This document shows positions 46,777-58,323 of a DNA stretch of 64,000 bases, piece after piece. Position 1 is the stretch's first letter. Every line of letters starts with the position of its first letter. This DNA is from Wolfiporia cocos (Eukaryota; Basidiomycota; Agaricomycetes; Polyporales; Phaeolaceae), in contig JACCLO010000010.1 of the NCBI GenBank assembly GCA_029448655.1, positions 1,364,001 to 1,428,000 of the forward strand, given 5' to 3'. The position numbers and the translations under genes are program-made. The notes under the pieces are model-generated. The model ran no database searches and was not told where the DNA came from. It was given only the letters and a program-made list of their open reading frames with translations.

Positions 46777-49700
46777 CTACTTCGGACTCGTACTCTCAAT
46801 GTTCCAGTATTCCTGTGCGTAATCCTGGATCGCGCGATCCGAGCTGAACTTGCCCATCTATCCATATGCTTTGTCAGATCTGGTCTCGTTGAGAATGGCA
46901 CCGGAATTACCTTGGCGGTGGTCCTGATGCTTTTCTTGATCCACTCTGTACGGTCCTGGTACGCCTCGTCGACTAGCTTCAATGCCTGGATATCTTTAGA
47001 GTCCTCAGCTACTATAAGCGCAAGATAGTGCTCAGACGACCCACAAGAGTCGAAGTCCTCTGTCAGAAGGTAGTAGTCGTTTTGTCGGATGGTGTTCAGG
47101 AGACTGGGGCGATCGGCCACATCAGCACAACTACTTGTGTGCATTTCGGAATGACGTACGGCTCGTAGACCGCACCATCGCCAAAGCGCCCGGATGATAC
47201 CTCCTTCAGCACGCGGGCCAGAGGTGGGCATTTCTGCTCTACTGGAACTGGATGGTACATGTGCTGGTAGCGCAGATCCTCTACTGCTGGAGTCAAGTGC
47301 CCAAAGAAGACTGTCCGCGACGAGGTATGAGCAAATAAAAGAAATATATGGTTGATCCCGCATGAAATAACGCACAGACGTTGTTCTCCCCAACTTCTTC
47401 TGCAATCTCGATATTGGCACCATCTATCACGATGCTGAGCATGCGACGGACAATCGCTACATGCTGAGGAATGTGCTTACCGACGGTACCAACCAGCAAT
47501 CCACCGTTCAGACAGAACTTCATGTTGGATGTCCCCGATGCCTCGGTACCGGCGGTGGAAATGTGCTGGCTGATATCGGACGCAGGGATCAAGACCTCGG
47601 CGAGAGAGACCGAGTAGTCTGGCAAGAAGTACAGCTGGAGAAGATCCTTAGTCTCGGGATCAGCGTTGATGATACGGGCGGCATTGACGATGAGGCGAAT
47701 AGTCTGCAGAGTAGGGTGATTAACGGTATTCCCTCCATTCATTATTTGTGAGAGCTGCTCACGAGCTTGGCGATGTAATCTAGGAGAAATCATCATGAGT
47801 TGGCGTGCATTCATGCAAGCTCAAAGCAGACGTACACCCTGGTGCTGCCTTTCCAGCGAAGAACACAACCTTGGGATTGACCTTCTTCCGCTCTGCAGGA
47901 GTCATGTCCTTGATTGTGAGGTATCTCTGAGAATGCTTATCAATGACTTGAACGTCAAGGGAGACGAGCTACCACACACATGAATCACGCCCATTATGTT
48001 GAGGGTTTGACGCTATGCAGTACATTCAGCCACAGCTCTCGAGCATGGAAAACACTAGTTTATCCACCTTGTACTCGTGCAACCGCTGGACCGATATCAG
48101 CGACACATTTCTCAGAGAACCCAATAAGCGCACACCTTGATCTGAACGTCGAACATTGCTTGGGTGTTGATCTTGAGCCCAAGCGTAGTCTCCACGTAGT
48201 GTGCGAGACGCTCCTTGTTGCTTTGCTTCACCACTGCCCACTTCTTCTGGAAGGAGGGATCGTCTGCAAACTTGAGGAGACCCTCGAGCTTATAGAGATC
48301 TTTGAGGAAGACGGCCTTTGGTAGTTTCAGAGTCTCGCTGATGAGGCTGCTGAGACCGGGGTTGCACTAGCATTTCAGTAAGTATCATATCTACGGTAGC
48401 AGGTTTGGCAGCTAGTATGCATACCTGGTCCAGCCAGCGACGGGGAGTAACTAGGCAACGTCGATGATAAGCTTCTCTTAAATTGAAGGCGCACGTACTG
48501 CCGTTGGTAACATTCGCGAACCTAACATATCATGCATTGAGCATTCAAGGTGCAACCATACGTGTGATGGAACTTACTTGCTGACGCCATAGAAGTCGAC
48601 AAAGTCTTTCATGATCGTGATTCGTACAAGCTCACTGTGCAGCTGCCGACACGCATCGTTAGCCTCACAGCGGACAAGGTACAATTTCCAAAATCACCTC
48701 TGCGACACCGTTGACTTTACGACTGCCAATGCACGCCAAGTTCGCCATGCGCACTTGCTGGGGGAAGCCCTCTAAGCACATGGGTCAATGCCCCTGAACA
48801 CTAGCTCAAGTGGTCCCGTAGAGGGCTCCCTACCCTCAATCAACGACATTCTCGCAAGCTTCTCGCGGTCGCCAGGGAACTTCTTCTCGACAGCTTTGGA
48901 AAGTGCAGTTGAAAAGGCGTTTATTGTAAGAAACGATAAGCTCACTGACCCTGCAGGAAGAACCTTCAGAGGGAAGCGAGCGCCATCAGAGTCGAATCAA
49001 CTGGTCGCGTCGGGAACTCACAAGTTCTACAAGGAAAAGGTCAATGTGATGTATGCTCCAACAAGAGGTTAACTCTTACAATGTCATAGATGATCTGCAT
49101 GTGCCTAAGGCCATGGAAGTTAGCTTCATGGTCGGTATATGCGCAAAACTGATATCATACCTAGGCAGAAGCGAGGTCATGAGAGGCACGCCCCATTTCT
49201 ATTGCACGCTCAGCCAAGCACAATCTACCTCAGGGAACTATTATCGTACCTCAAGCGCCTCTGGAAGGACTGTGTGGTTCGTGAAGAAGAATGTGTTGGT
49301 GACAATGTTCCAAGCTTTGTCCCATGGCAAATCCTCCTCGTCAACAAGGATACGCATGAGTTCCGGGATTGCAAGTGTGGGGTGCGTCTGTCAAATGAAT
49401 ACGGTTAGCGTGCCGTCATGAACTGGTTTCTTGTAGCACAGCAAGTAGGATTCAGCAGGCGAAGTGTTATAACATACATCATTCAGCTGGATTGCGACGT
49501 CTGCGCGACGGCTCTATCAGAGCATTCGAATGAAATATGAATGGTTCGCATACAGTCAGGCAACTCGTTGATCGGCTTGTCCAAGTTCTTGAAGCGCCGC
49601 AAAATATCGGCAAGACTTGCTGCTGTCCAGAAGTATTGCTGCTTGAGACGAAGTTCTTTACCAACTGCACCAAAAAAAATGAATACATAAACGTGTCGTG

Positions 49701-51102
49701 GGGACGATAATCTCACAAGTTGTATGGTCATTGGGATACAAGACGGCGGTGATGGCTGCGGCGCTGTTTGACGACTCAACGGCGCGTTCGTAATCTCCCG
49801 CTGCAGCCTGGGATGAGCGATCGTTCTATCACAAGGAGACATCAGCTCACCATTGAAGCTCTGCAGATCGAATCCACGCTTCGGCTTGCTTTCCCACAGC
49901 CGCAAATTGTTCGTGCTCTTGGTCGCATATCCCGGGATCATCGTATCGTACGCCATCGCGACGACCTCTTGGCCACCGCTCCATATCGCCCTGCCACCCT
50001 CGAGCCGCTCCGAGTGTCCATAGAATCGGATGTCGTACGTAACGTCCAAGCGCGGAAGCTCCCAAGGGTTGTCGTTCTCGAGCCACGGATCAGGCGCCTC
50101 GAGCTGGCTGCCGTCGGGCGCGATGAGCTGCTGGAAGATGCCGTACTTGTACCGCAGACCGTAGCCCCACACGGGGAGCTCCTGGCTTGCCGACGAGTCG
50201 AGGTAGCACGCCGCCAGACGCCCGAGACCACCGTTGCCCAGAGCGGCGTCGCGCTCCTGTTCAAGGATGTCCTCGAGGTTGAAACCGAGTTTGTTGACGC
50301 CCTCCGCGTATTGCTGCTTAAGTCCGAGGTTCAGGAGCGCGTTGTCGAGCGTACGTCCCATCAGGAACTCGAGCGAGAGGTAGTACGCGCGTTTCGGCTC
50401 CTTTCGCGTATAGTGCAGCTGTGTCTCGTTCCAGTTGAGGATCAGGTTGTCCCGAACGGAGAGTGCGGCGGCCTGATAGGCACCAAGGGCGTCGACATTG
50501 TACGGCTGCCTTGCAAGCGACGTCTGGACATGGTTCACGACGGACTTTGTGATGGAGGGAACATCTGCAGTCAATCTGTGTCAGCTTGCGCATACAACGA
50601 TGCTATCCGCTACAGAGAATGGACGACTCCGAGCGAGTTGCGCATATGCTACGCGGAAAGACGCGTACAATACGAGCGCATACAGCGATCCTTCACATAG
50701 ATGCAGATACGCTCTGGTTCCGAGATCGCATCGAGCGTATCGGAAGTGCTCCTGGGGGGCCGCAGAGCCATGGATCGCAGGGCGATCTGTGGCAACCACC
50801 GGGATATCCATTCACGCAAAGTATAATCATGCAGCACCAACACGCGCGTTCTCCACAGCAGCCAGAAACATCGCTGCTCACCTGTATCAAGTCCGCGCAT
50901 TCCAGCCTTCCATGTCTGCTCGTCGCCTATTGGCCACTTCTCCTTCCCAGTCTCGTCCCGCTCGGCAGTGTAGCCTGAAGCGCATAGTCAAATTGGTGAT
51001 CAAATTCAACGCATGCCGCTCATGCTTACCCGTGAGCGTCCTGACGTGACGGCGACGCTTCGGCGGCTGGCCAATGTTCTTCGGGTCGATAGTGGAGGTC
51101 AT
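46777..51102 (-). CDS. GPH1: Glycogen phosphorylase
   Basis: Cytosolic PLP enzyme that releases glucose-1-phosphate from glycogen. At least ten exons on the minus strand; those fixed include 51102-51030, 50974-50882 and one starting at 50564, and the last ends at 46777. The N terminus is [20 protein letters not shown], followed by [18 protein letters not shown] and a conserved core ([68 protein letters not shown]). Near the C terminus are [19 protein letters not shown] and the PLP-lysine signature [13 protein letters not shown], then [13 protein letters not shown] and a terminus [14 protein letters not shown]. Estimated length is about 870 residues, normal for the family. The basic [10 protein letters not shown] segment resembles the fungal N-terminal regulatory region. 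A 317-bp intron (50565-50881) is long for this locus. Plus-strand ORFs here are shadows. Confidence 0.92.
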
Positions 51103-51170
51103 GGCGGGGGGGCTGGGGGATAGTGTGCGCCTACAGGAGGGCTATCCGGACATCTATCAAGCCAGCCCCA

Positions 51171-51178
51171 TTATATAC
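51171..51178 (-). promoter_or_regulatory. TATA box candidate for glycogen phosphorylase
   Basis: On the minus strand the site reads TATATAA, about 70 bp upstream of the ATG at 51102. Confidence 0.4.
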
Positions 51179-51898
51179 AAATTCTAGAGGCCCCTGAGTG
51201 AGACCGGGGTGACTGCGTGCTCTATCTGGAATCGGTCTGTCTCGGTCTGCGGGAGCAGATGGCAGCCGCTCCATCTGTAAACGCCTGCGCAAGCCGCGAT
51301 GCATGGTCTCGAGGTGATCTCGACGGCTGCAGCACGGCGATGGATAGGCCGTGCGGCGCACGAGAAGGTCGCGCAAGGCGGTCGCGCGTACTTCTTGGGA
51401 TGCCCCGTGCTGTAAAGTGTATTGGACGCGATCCTACATTGAGCACGGGGCTAATCACGATAATCGCGAAGTCGGTCTGATGACTGTCTGCGAGCAATCT
51501 CTGCGATACATACAACTTTGAGGGGAGGAATCAGGAGACTATCGTGTCGGCAGAACTGGGGTGAGCCCTCGACGAAATTGCATAATAAGATGGCGAGCGG
51601 ATCTGGCGCGAAGACCTCACATATACACGACATCCAAGATCCGCACCAAAACTGATTCGGACAGATATATGCATCGTGAATTTCCGAACAGAATCGTAAT
51701 TCCCGCCAATCCATAATAATTGACAGATATTTGCGATGGGGAAATAAAGCAGAAGAAATGCGTGAGTTGGGAGCAAGTGCACGCAGGCTTTGACAACCTA
51801 ACCGCGAATTGTCAACGTACAGTGGTGCTGATACGCAGGAACGAGACATACCTGAGCATACGCCATTTCGAGTGATCTCCGCATCGCCCATTGTCCAA
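51179..51898. other. intergenic, nothing recognised
   Basis: Spacer between glycogen phosphorylase and the RRM gene, both on the minus strand; it holds the phosphorylase promoter. No other feature. Confidence 0.45.
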
Positions 51899-53744
51899 TC
51901 ATGCGACCACTGCCGGTCCCTCCTCGCCGACGGAATGCTGCGCCTCATTGTGCTCTTCCACATGCGTCCCCTCCGAATGATCCTCATCTTCATCAGGTTC
52001 ACGCTGCCAATCTTCTCTTTTTCCGTCCTCCTTAAGCCCGAAGTTCTCGGGAAGGACTCCCCTTCGTTCCACATTCATTTGAAGCGGTGATTTCTTTGCA
52101 TATGCCAGTATCAGCCGAGTATTTGGCGACACGATCTTGCCATTGAGATCGTCCTTTGCCGCTGTCGCGCTTGCGATAGAATAAAACTCAATGAATGCGG
52201 ATTTCACCGATGGATCGAGATTTGGGCGATTGTCTACGGAGATCACTGTCAGGCTCACCAGCGACAGCAGAGTCAGATGAACATACGCACGGAACATGAT
52301 CTTCCGAATGTGACTAGCATGGCGTCCGAACAAGACCTTCAGGTCCATCTCGTCACCATGCACTGCGGGCGCATACAGTGTAAAGTGCGGTGGCGCTTGC
52401 TGGACGATTGGCGGCGCGTAGTCAAGCAACACATCCCGATAGCCCCATAGCTGCAGCGGCTTCTTGCGATGACGTCGCATGATTTTATATGTAGTGAGTT
52501 TCGTCGCGAAGTCGACGTGCGCGAAGGCGCGCGGTCGCCTATCTTCATGTCGAACTGGCCAGCCGATACAATACTGAGAATTGTGTGCGACAACTAAACG
52601 AGTATCGTACTTACCCAGCCTAACCGCCTTGACTTCAGCGAACGGCTTGAACATCGTAACAATGTCTTCTTCCAGCACGTCTGCGGGCATGCCTCCCACC
52701 CACAGTGTTGTGCTCTCTGGTACTGGCCTCCGGAAGCCCTGGCTTTCGCGATCGTCCTCGACTGCATCGGTGATGGACGGCGGCCTCACTTCGCCAGACG
52801 GCGAGAGCGCATAGTTGATGAAGAGAACGCGGCCCTGTATGCTGAAGGACCTGCGTAATTGCTCCTCTAGCACGGACTGCGCATCCTCAAGGTGCTTGAA
52901 AGTTACATGGGCGTAACCCCGCGATTTACCGTTTTCGTCCGTGTCTGACGCCATATCAGCTGTTGCGCTCCGCCCCATTAGTGCGTACTCACCGAGCTTT
53001 GCGCGCTCGATCTCTCCGAACTGCGCGAGCAGAGTGCGTATCTGATGTATACTTGCGGCATACGGTACATTGCCGACATAGAGCGACCGGCTGACGGAAG
53101 GTTTACGCGAGCGAGGGTTCGTCCTGTTTTGTGCATAGTCCAGACGGAGTTGGCGCTCCCTGATAACGAACGGTTCCCTCTCATGCCGCCGCATAGCCAA
53201 TTGCGCGTATTTTTTGGAGGCGAACTCGATGTGAGCGTAGCCGCGATTTTGTCCGGAGGTCGTTCGTACTGTATTTTGGGTGAACCAATCACAAAATGTG
53301 AAGAGGAGAGTGCCACGCACAAAGACGGATTTGAGCTTCGCCAAAGCGTTCGAAAAGAAGCGCAAGCTCATCTTCTGTAGCCCACCCATGTAGATTGCCG
53401 ATGAATAGCGTATCTGTCGCTTCCTCATCACTGGCTCGGAGCCTGGGCATCGGCGTTCGCGGCTCTTTTAAGCCCAGATCCTCTCCAGTGGCCTCCTCCA
53501 CTTCAGCGACCTCCTCTGTCTCGGCGCCTGTTTCACTTTCCTCGCGATCCTCGCGCTTTTCAGTGCTAGTGCTTGCATCTTCTTCTTGCGCTGTGCTGTA
53601 AGCGCGCGTTATGTGGAGTCTACCACGCCGGATTGTAGGAAAGGGTGCCGTGCGTGTGCGACATGCGCAAATGCTGTTTTTCAGCCATACCTGGGAGGAG
53701 GCAGATAGCGCACGAGTCTGGACGCGAAGTAAGTTTGCGAGCAT
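51899..53744 (-). CDS. Four-RRM RNA-binding protein with mitochondrial-type leader
   Basis: Starts at 53744 (MLANLLRVQTRALSASSQVW), an Arg/Ser-rich amphipathic leader typical of matrix import. An acidic Glu/Thr linker follows, then RRM1 (DTLFIGNLHGWATEDELALL, then RGYAHIEF). The first junction is 53321/53268, with a GTGCGT donor that gives IRLLRTTSGQNRG. RRM2: RSLYVGNVPYAASIHQIRTL, then RGYAHVTF. RRM3: TTLWVGGMPADVLEEDIVTM, then RAFAHVDF. A fourth, more divergent RRM-like unit is HFTLYAPAVHGDEMDLKVLF, then SAFIEF. The acidic C terminus ends at 51899. Introns interrupt each RRM at its middle loop. Likely roles are mitochondrial mRNA processing or translation control, from leader plus RRMs (inference); no one-to-one orthologue can be named. 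Confidence 0.8.
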
Positions 53745-54546
53745 CGCGCGGCCAACAGTGTTCGTACTGTTAAAGACGTTAATGGCTCTGACGATATAGA
53801 TGCTGGTTGCAGGTACGCACCTCTGTAATAGCAGAATTTCCGTCGCTGAGAACAGCTTAATCCAATCTGAGCAACGATGGAATGACACAAGAAGCTTTGT
53901 GTAACATACCTTAGCAATGCGATGACTCTATATCCGTACTCCTCGCAGAGTGTCTATAGAGTGTTTGTCTCGGACCTTGAATTGGTGGAATACGAGTAGC
54001 TGCTTGAGCGCTTGTGGGTTGTGGCGGATCGCCGAACCTTGCCGATCGAACAGCCAGCGGGCATAACGCATGTATCGCCGTGTATGCATTTACAGGGAGT
54101 TCCGTAGAATTAAATATACACGTATTGCACATTCCGGCGCAGCCAAAGATACAGATAGATTAGTGGAATGTAACGAGGTATCACGACGGATGTGGTAGTC
54201 AGAATGTACGAGTGCGAGAGAAGACCGAGTAGCCGTGTAGTACAGGGTTGCAAGAATACGCCAGACTATCTTGTGATGGTATGCAGAGAAATGTAAGTGC
54301 AGTAATCGATACAATTGTCCTGCCGCGGTCACCTGTGAGACAGTACGCCTGGCGAGGACCTATAGCAAGTGTATGCGGGCTATGAGAAGTCCGGTTGTAA
54401 GGAAGATTGCTAGAGCTGTGGATGGCTGCACTGCACGTATACGGGCAGGTAATCAAGCGGGCGGCGGGTGGAATGATTGCGGTTGTTCGATGCAGATGAC
54501 GCAGATGTATGTTCCACTCAAGATAGCGGGCGACCAGCGCGGACCA
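53745..54546. other. intergenic, nothing recognised
   Basis: 5' flank of the RRM gene and 3' flank of the OTU gene. No motif-bearing ORF. Confidence 0.45.
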
Positions 54547-56295
54547 TCAAATCCTTAGCTCCCTGAAACCTCGGACATCGACGCGTCCGGCTCCGTTGTG
54601 CCTCCATTCAGCGCTCTCCTCTCGCTCGTCATCGTCGGCAACGCTGGGCTCCGGCTTGGCAGCGCCCTTCTTGCATCGCCCTCCTGGTATGACAATCTTG
54701 CCTGCGCTCCCTTTGGTGCGGGCGATGAGAACGGCACGGGGCTTAGGCAATCCAAGCGTCTTTCGCTGGCGGCGAGTCAAAGGGCGCTCCGGTCGGGACG
54801 TGGGCGGCGGAGAAGAGGTTGGAGACGGCATCGGTGACAATGAGCTAACGGATTCTACCGAAGACCCTGACGACGATAGCTCGGGCGTGTCAGGAAGCGT
54901 CTCTCCGTCGACCTCTACGTCCGTTGCCTGAGATTCAGACGAGTTCGAGACAGGGCGAACTTCGCCGCCAGGGGACAATTGCGTGCGTGAGGAGCTCTTT
55001 GCGCGCTTTGCTGCGCCTTGAGAACTCTCCGAGTTTGTCAGCGACGACGCGGAGGACTCGTCGAATGTTCGCTTCGGAGAACGGTACGAGGGAAGAGCCT
55101 CCGTGAAGTCCGCGGGAGGAAGTGTCGGTGCAGAGGGCAATGGCGAGGCGCGAGACGTGGGGACCAACGAGGGAGAGCGAGAGGCGGGCAAAGGAATTTG
55201 TGATGGTGTTCCTGGTGCAGCACTCTCGCCCTTCGTTTCCTCGAGCGCCTGGGCCCTCGCCTTACGTTTCGTAGCAGCTTTGGACGCTGGTTTGGCCTTT
55301 GCCTTCGATACTGGCTTCCTCGTCGACGCTGGAGGAGTCGGCGCCTGAGCATCCGGCGTAGGACCCTCTTCCACCTTGGGCAATCCCGCATGAGGGCCGC
55401 GCAGATTACGTATCGAGGAGAAATGTTCATAATCATGATATCTGTCGCGGCAATGAAAGCTTCACAAAGTGGCGAATAAATCAGCACGCACGCTACGTAT
55501 ATGGTTTTGTAGGCGTCCTCTTCATCCACGGGCGGTGGCGGCAGTTTATCTCTTTCTCGATCTGCGCGCTTCCGCTCGCGAGCCGGCGGCCGTTTCTTAC
55601 GATCCTTCGACGCCGTATCGTCAACCGCCGGTGAACCAGCATTAGACGATGAGGGTGGAATCTCTGATGAGTCGGCGTCTGCCTCCACATCGCCGCCCGC
55701 GTCCCATTCAATCACGTATACAAGGCCCGGCTGAACCACTTTGACATTGCGCTTAGTCATGTGCGCAAATGCTGAAAGCTCGAGGTGTCCGCCATATGTG
55801 GCTGTGATATGGCTCCTAAGCGCTGACTGAAGCGATCACTGCGCACGTACGCACCTGGCGTACGCATGCATTGAAGGTGGACATCGATGCCGCGCTCGTC
55901 GTCAACGAACGGCGCATAGCGTTCTTTGTGTGATGCGATCCAGTCGCATACGTCCTGCCGGACCCTGGCGTGATACGAAGGTGTCCCGTATAGTTGATCG
56001 GAAAGCGCGCGGAATAGGCAGTTGCCGTCACCCAAGGTATCTGCGGCATACAGGCCCATGGCGCGCAGTAGATTCGTGAGTAGCTGGCCGTTTTCCTCTA
56101 TATTTGGTAACGCCTGCGGATCAAGGTCAATACGCGAGTAGATCGAAGGGAAATTTGATGAATACCTTCCCAGTGCTCCGCGTCGTCCGTGAGCGCACTG
56201 CAGAAGAGCGATCCAGAGGTGAGCGTGGCAAACGACACTCGCTCTTTGCACTCACATCGTGGTTGGGGCTTTGCGCTCTTCCGCTTGGCTCCCAT
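54547..56295 (-). CDS. OTU-family deubiquitinase with long disordered tail
   Basis: Starts MGAKRKSAKPQPR at 56295, with a GTGAGT donor just after; the next acceptor is uncertain. The OTU cysteine protease domain follows: LPNIEENGQLLTNLLRAMGL, then the active-site GDGNCLFRALSDQLYG (catalytic Asp and Cys), DVCDWIASHKERYAPFVDDE, and after an intron TYGGHLELSAFA with the catalytic His. VKVVQPGLVYVIEWDAGGD closes the fold. The architecture resembles OTUD3-type enzymes, which remove ubiquitin from substrates. The remaining C-terminal part (about 55700-54547) is Ser/Pro/Lys-rich with basic clusters (KKRPPARERKRADRERDK, TRRQRKTLGLPKPRAV) that could be nuclear localisation signals. Substrate and chain type are unknown. 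Confidence 0.83.
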
Positions 56296-56916
56296 ATGAT
56301 CTAGTAGCGAATAATGCGCGAGATGCGTACACTTGTCACTGGTGGTGTTGTGGCTGAGCCCAAGTTGAACTTGGCGGTTCGGGGACCTAGGGAGACCTCG
56401 AACACCGAACAACTAATGTAGACGTCCCGACCCGCAGATCGTCTTGATCTGCGGCACCCTTTCGAGCTGGTAATTTGGGCGATGCAGTGCCTCAGGCGAG
56501 TCCCCGTGAGGTTATGATGGAAGAGGAGAGGCTCTGTGCTGAAGGCGAAGGGGAGGGTTGACCCAAGATACTGAATCAATCTGGTTCGCATACAGTCGGC
56601 GCTTAGGTCGAGGCACTTCTCTTGTATTCACCGGATTAGTCAACCGAAACCGGGAACAAGCTGCTGAAAGCTCTCTTGATCAATCCCAGAGCCTGCGGCG
56701 CGCATTCTGAGCTGCGCATGTCAACTCTTGGCTACTGACAGTTCGTTGCCCTCCACGCGCAGCGACCATTATGCACTTGGTCCGCAGCAGGCGCCACTAG
56801 CTGCGAGAACTGCGACTTTCATTCTCATTCAGTCATAAGCTCTGCGGTTTGCCTCGATCTATCACTGATCTGTCTCACGTACGTCCTTACCGCTTCCTTC
56901 CTATCGCCGGCTCGAA
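56296..56916. other. divergent promoter region
   Basis: Between the OTU gene (minus) and the next gene (plus). No distinct element recognised. Confidence 0.45.
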
Positions 56917-57775
56917 ATGGTCATTATCGACAAGATGGAACTCCCACCACCCCCTCCTTACCTTGCGGCCGACTCGCTCAATCTGCCACCATTCCCCCAC
57001 CGAAGGGAAGGAAATGCTCTCAGGTTAGATGTGTTGCCGCCCAACCTCCTTTTGCGCATAGTCTACGAGGTCTTTCCCCGAGGCCAGCCTGAAGGACAGC
57101 GGAAGACCCTCTACTGGCTTTCTACGAGCCTGAGGCTCGTGAACAGAGCTCTATATGTCGGTGCGCATCGTCCTCCAGGGTACCTAATTATCATGTTGAA
57201 GGGACCCAGCATGCATGCACGTTCTACGCTCGACATATCTTCCCGCCTACAACCACTTAGTCCATGCGCCGTATACGTCTGATCCATTCCCGTTGTCTAC
57301 TCCCGACCGCGGCAGAGGGAATGAGCAGGTCTCTCCTGTGCATTCACTCCAGAGAGAGACGTGCGTGTTGGACCTGTTCATATCCCTCAAAGTTCGGGAA
57401 GACGTCTGGACGGATGATAGCGAGCTGCACCTTGAGCGCGAAGAGAGTTTCAAGGACCTCTTTGATATGATGCAGCCGCGCAGCCGGCTGGAGGACCTCG
57501 TCCGCATCTACGGGGTGCGTGAGGGTGTGGTGTCAGCCGCCAAGCCCTCGTCCTCGACATTCCGAAGTACGACTTCCGGAGGTATCCCGTTCGGCCTTTT
57601 GTCGGTGGCCTTCTCCCCGAGAAAAGCCGGACTTGTGCTCACCACGAAGCAGCGAAAGAAGGCCATCGTTGAGGTAGCGCGTAGGCGGGAGGATACGTTG
57701 GAAAGGTCCGCGAAGCAATTGATAAAGGAACTACATGCATGGCTGAGTGTGAACTCTTGGTCGGAACTTCGTTAA
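56917..57775 (+). CDS. Conserved basidiomycete protein of unknown function
   Basis: Exons 56917-57160 and 57210-57775, 269 residues. It starts MVIIDKMELPPPPPYLAADS, followed by LRLDVLPPNLLLRIVYEVFP (an F-box-like start: LP..LL..I), LYWLSTSLRLVNRALYVACM, LRSTYLPAYNHLV, ETCVLDLFISLKVREDVW, ELHLEREESFKDLFDMMQPR, LEDLVRIYGVREGVV and a basic C terminus. From memory this wording is widely conserved in Agaricomycetes without assigned function. The N-terminal 80 residues could fold as an F-box, which would make it an SCF adaptor, but this is weak. Its last ~170 bp are duplicated at 60765-60945. Confidence 0.78.
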
Positions 57776-58323
57776 TACGTTACCGGAGTATTCCGTGTGG
57801 CATGTAGCCACTCGTCTTGCTGTACTGGTACGTATAGGCTACTATGTAATATCACCGACGGGATGTGCGCGGAGCTGTGTATAATCGGAATCAGAGGGAT
57901 CGGAGTATATGCTGAGATCTCGAGATCGCAATTGTGTGTCCATCCATAGCACGTGCGCGTGAGCGATGGCGATGGCGGTGGCGAAGCTGCAGCGGTTGAG
58001 TTTCACTTTTCCCTGACGCATACTGATTTGCGACCAGTGGCACGCTTTCGAGCTTTCCTGACTCTGGATCGTGTCGCATTTTCTCGCGTCCAAGGCAGGT
58101 ATCACAATATCCGTGCAACCTACAGCAGGGTTCGAGCTTCATAGTCCGAGTGAGTAGCAGGAGACTGATTGGAGAGACAGGCAGTAAGCAGCGACGTCGG
58201 TCTCGGCTTGATATCATATCTTACTCGGATTGAAAGGGTTGCTGGTGATTCTCTCAGAAATTAGAATGGATGATGGGATATGGGAGCGTTCTAATCCTTG
58301 TGTCTTTTAGGTCTGTTGTGGCA
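57776..58323. other. upstream region of zinc-finger gene A
   Basis: Duplicated almost in full at 60946-61480. Short ORFs here (both strands) are shared with the duplicate and show no motif. Confidence 0.5.

Noticed and set aside
46719..47423. Long minus ORF near the end of glycogen phosphorylase
   Set aside because: It is the phosphorylase exon running on through an intron; the true last exon is in another frame and ends at 46777.
49768..50700. 310-codon plus-strand ORF
   Set aside because: Antisense shadow of a conserved glycogen phosphorylase exon; no motif of its own.
53321..53344. Frameshift in the first RRM of the mitochondrial RRM protein
   Set aside because: A GTGCGT donor at 53320 joined to the acceptor before 53268 keeps the frame, so no lesion is needed.
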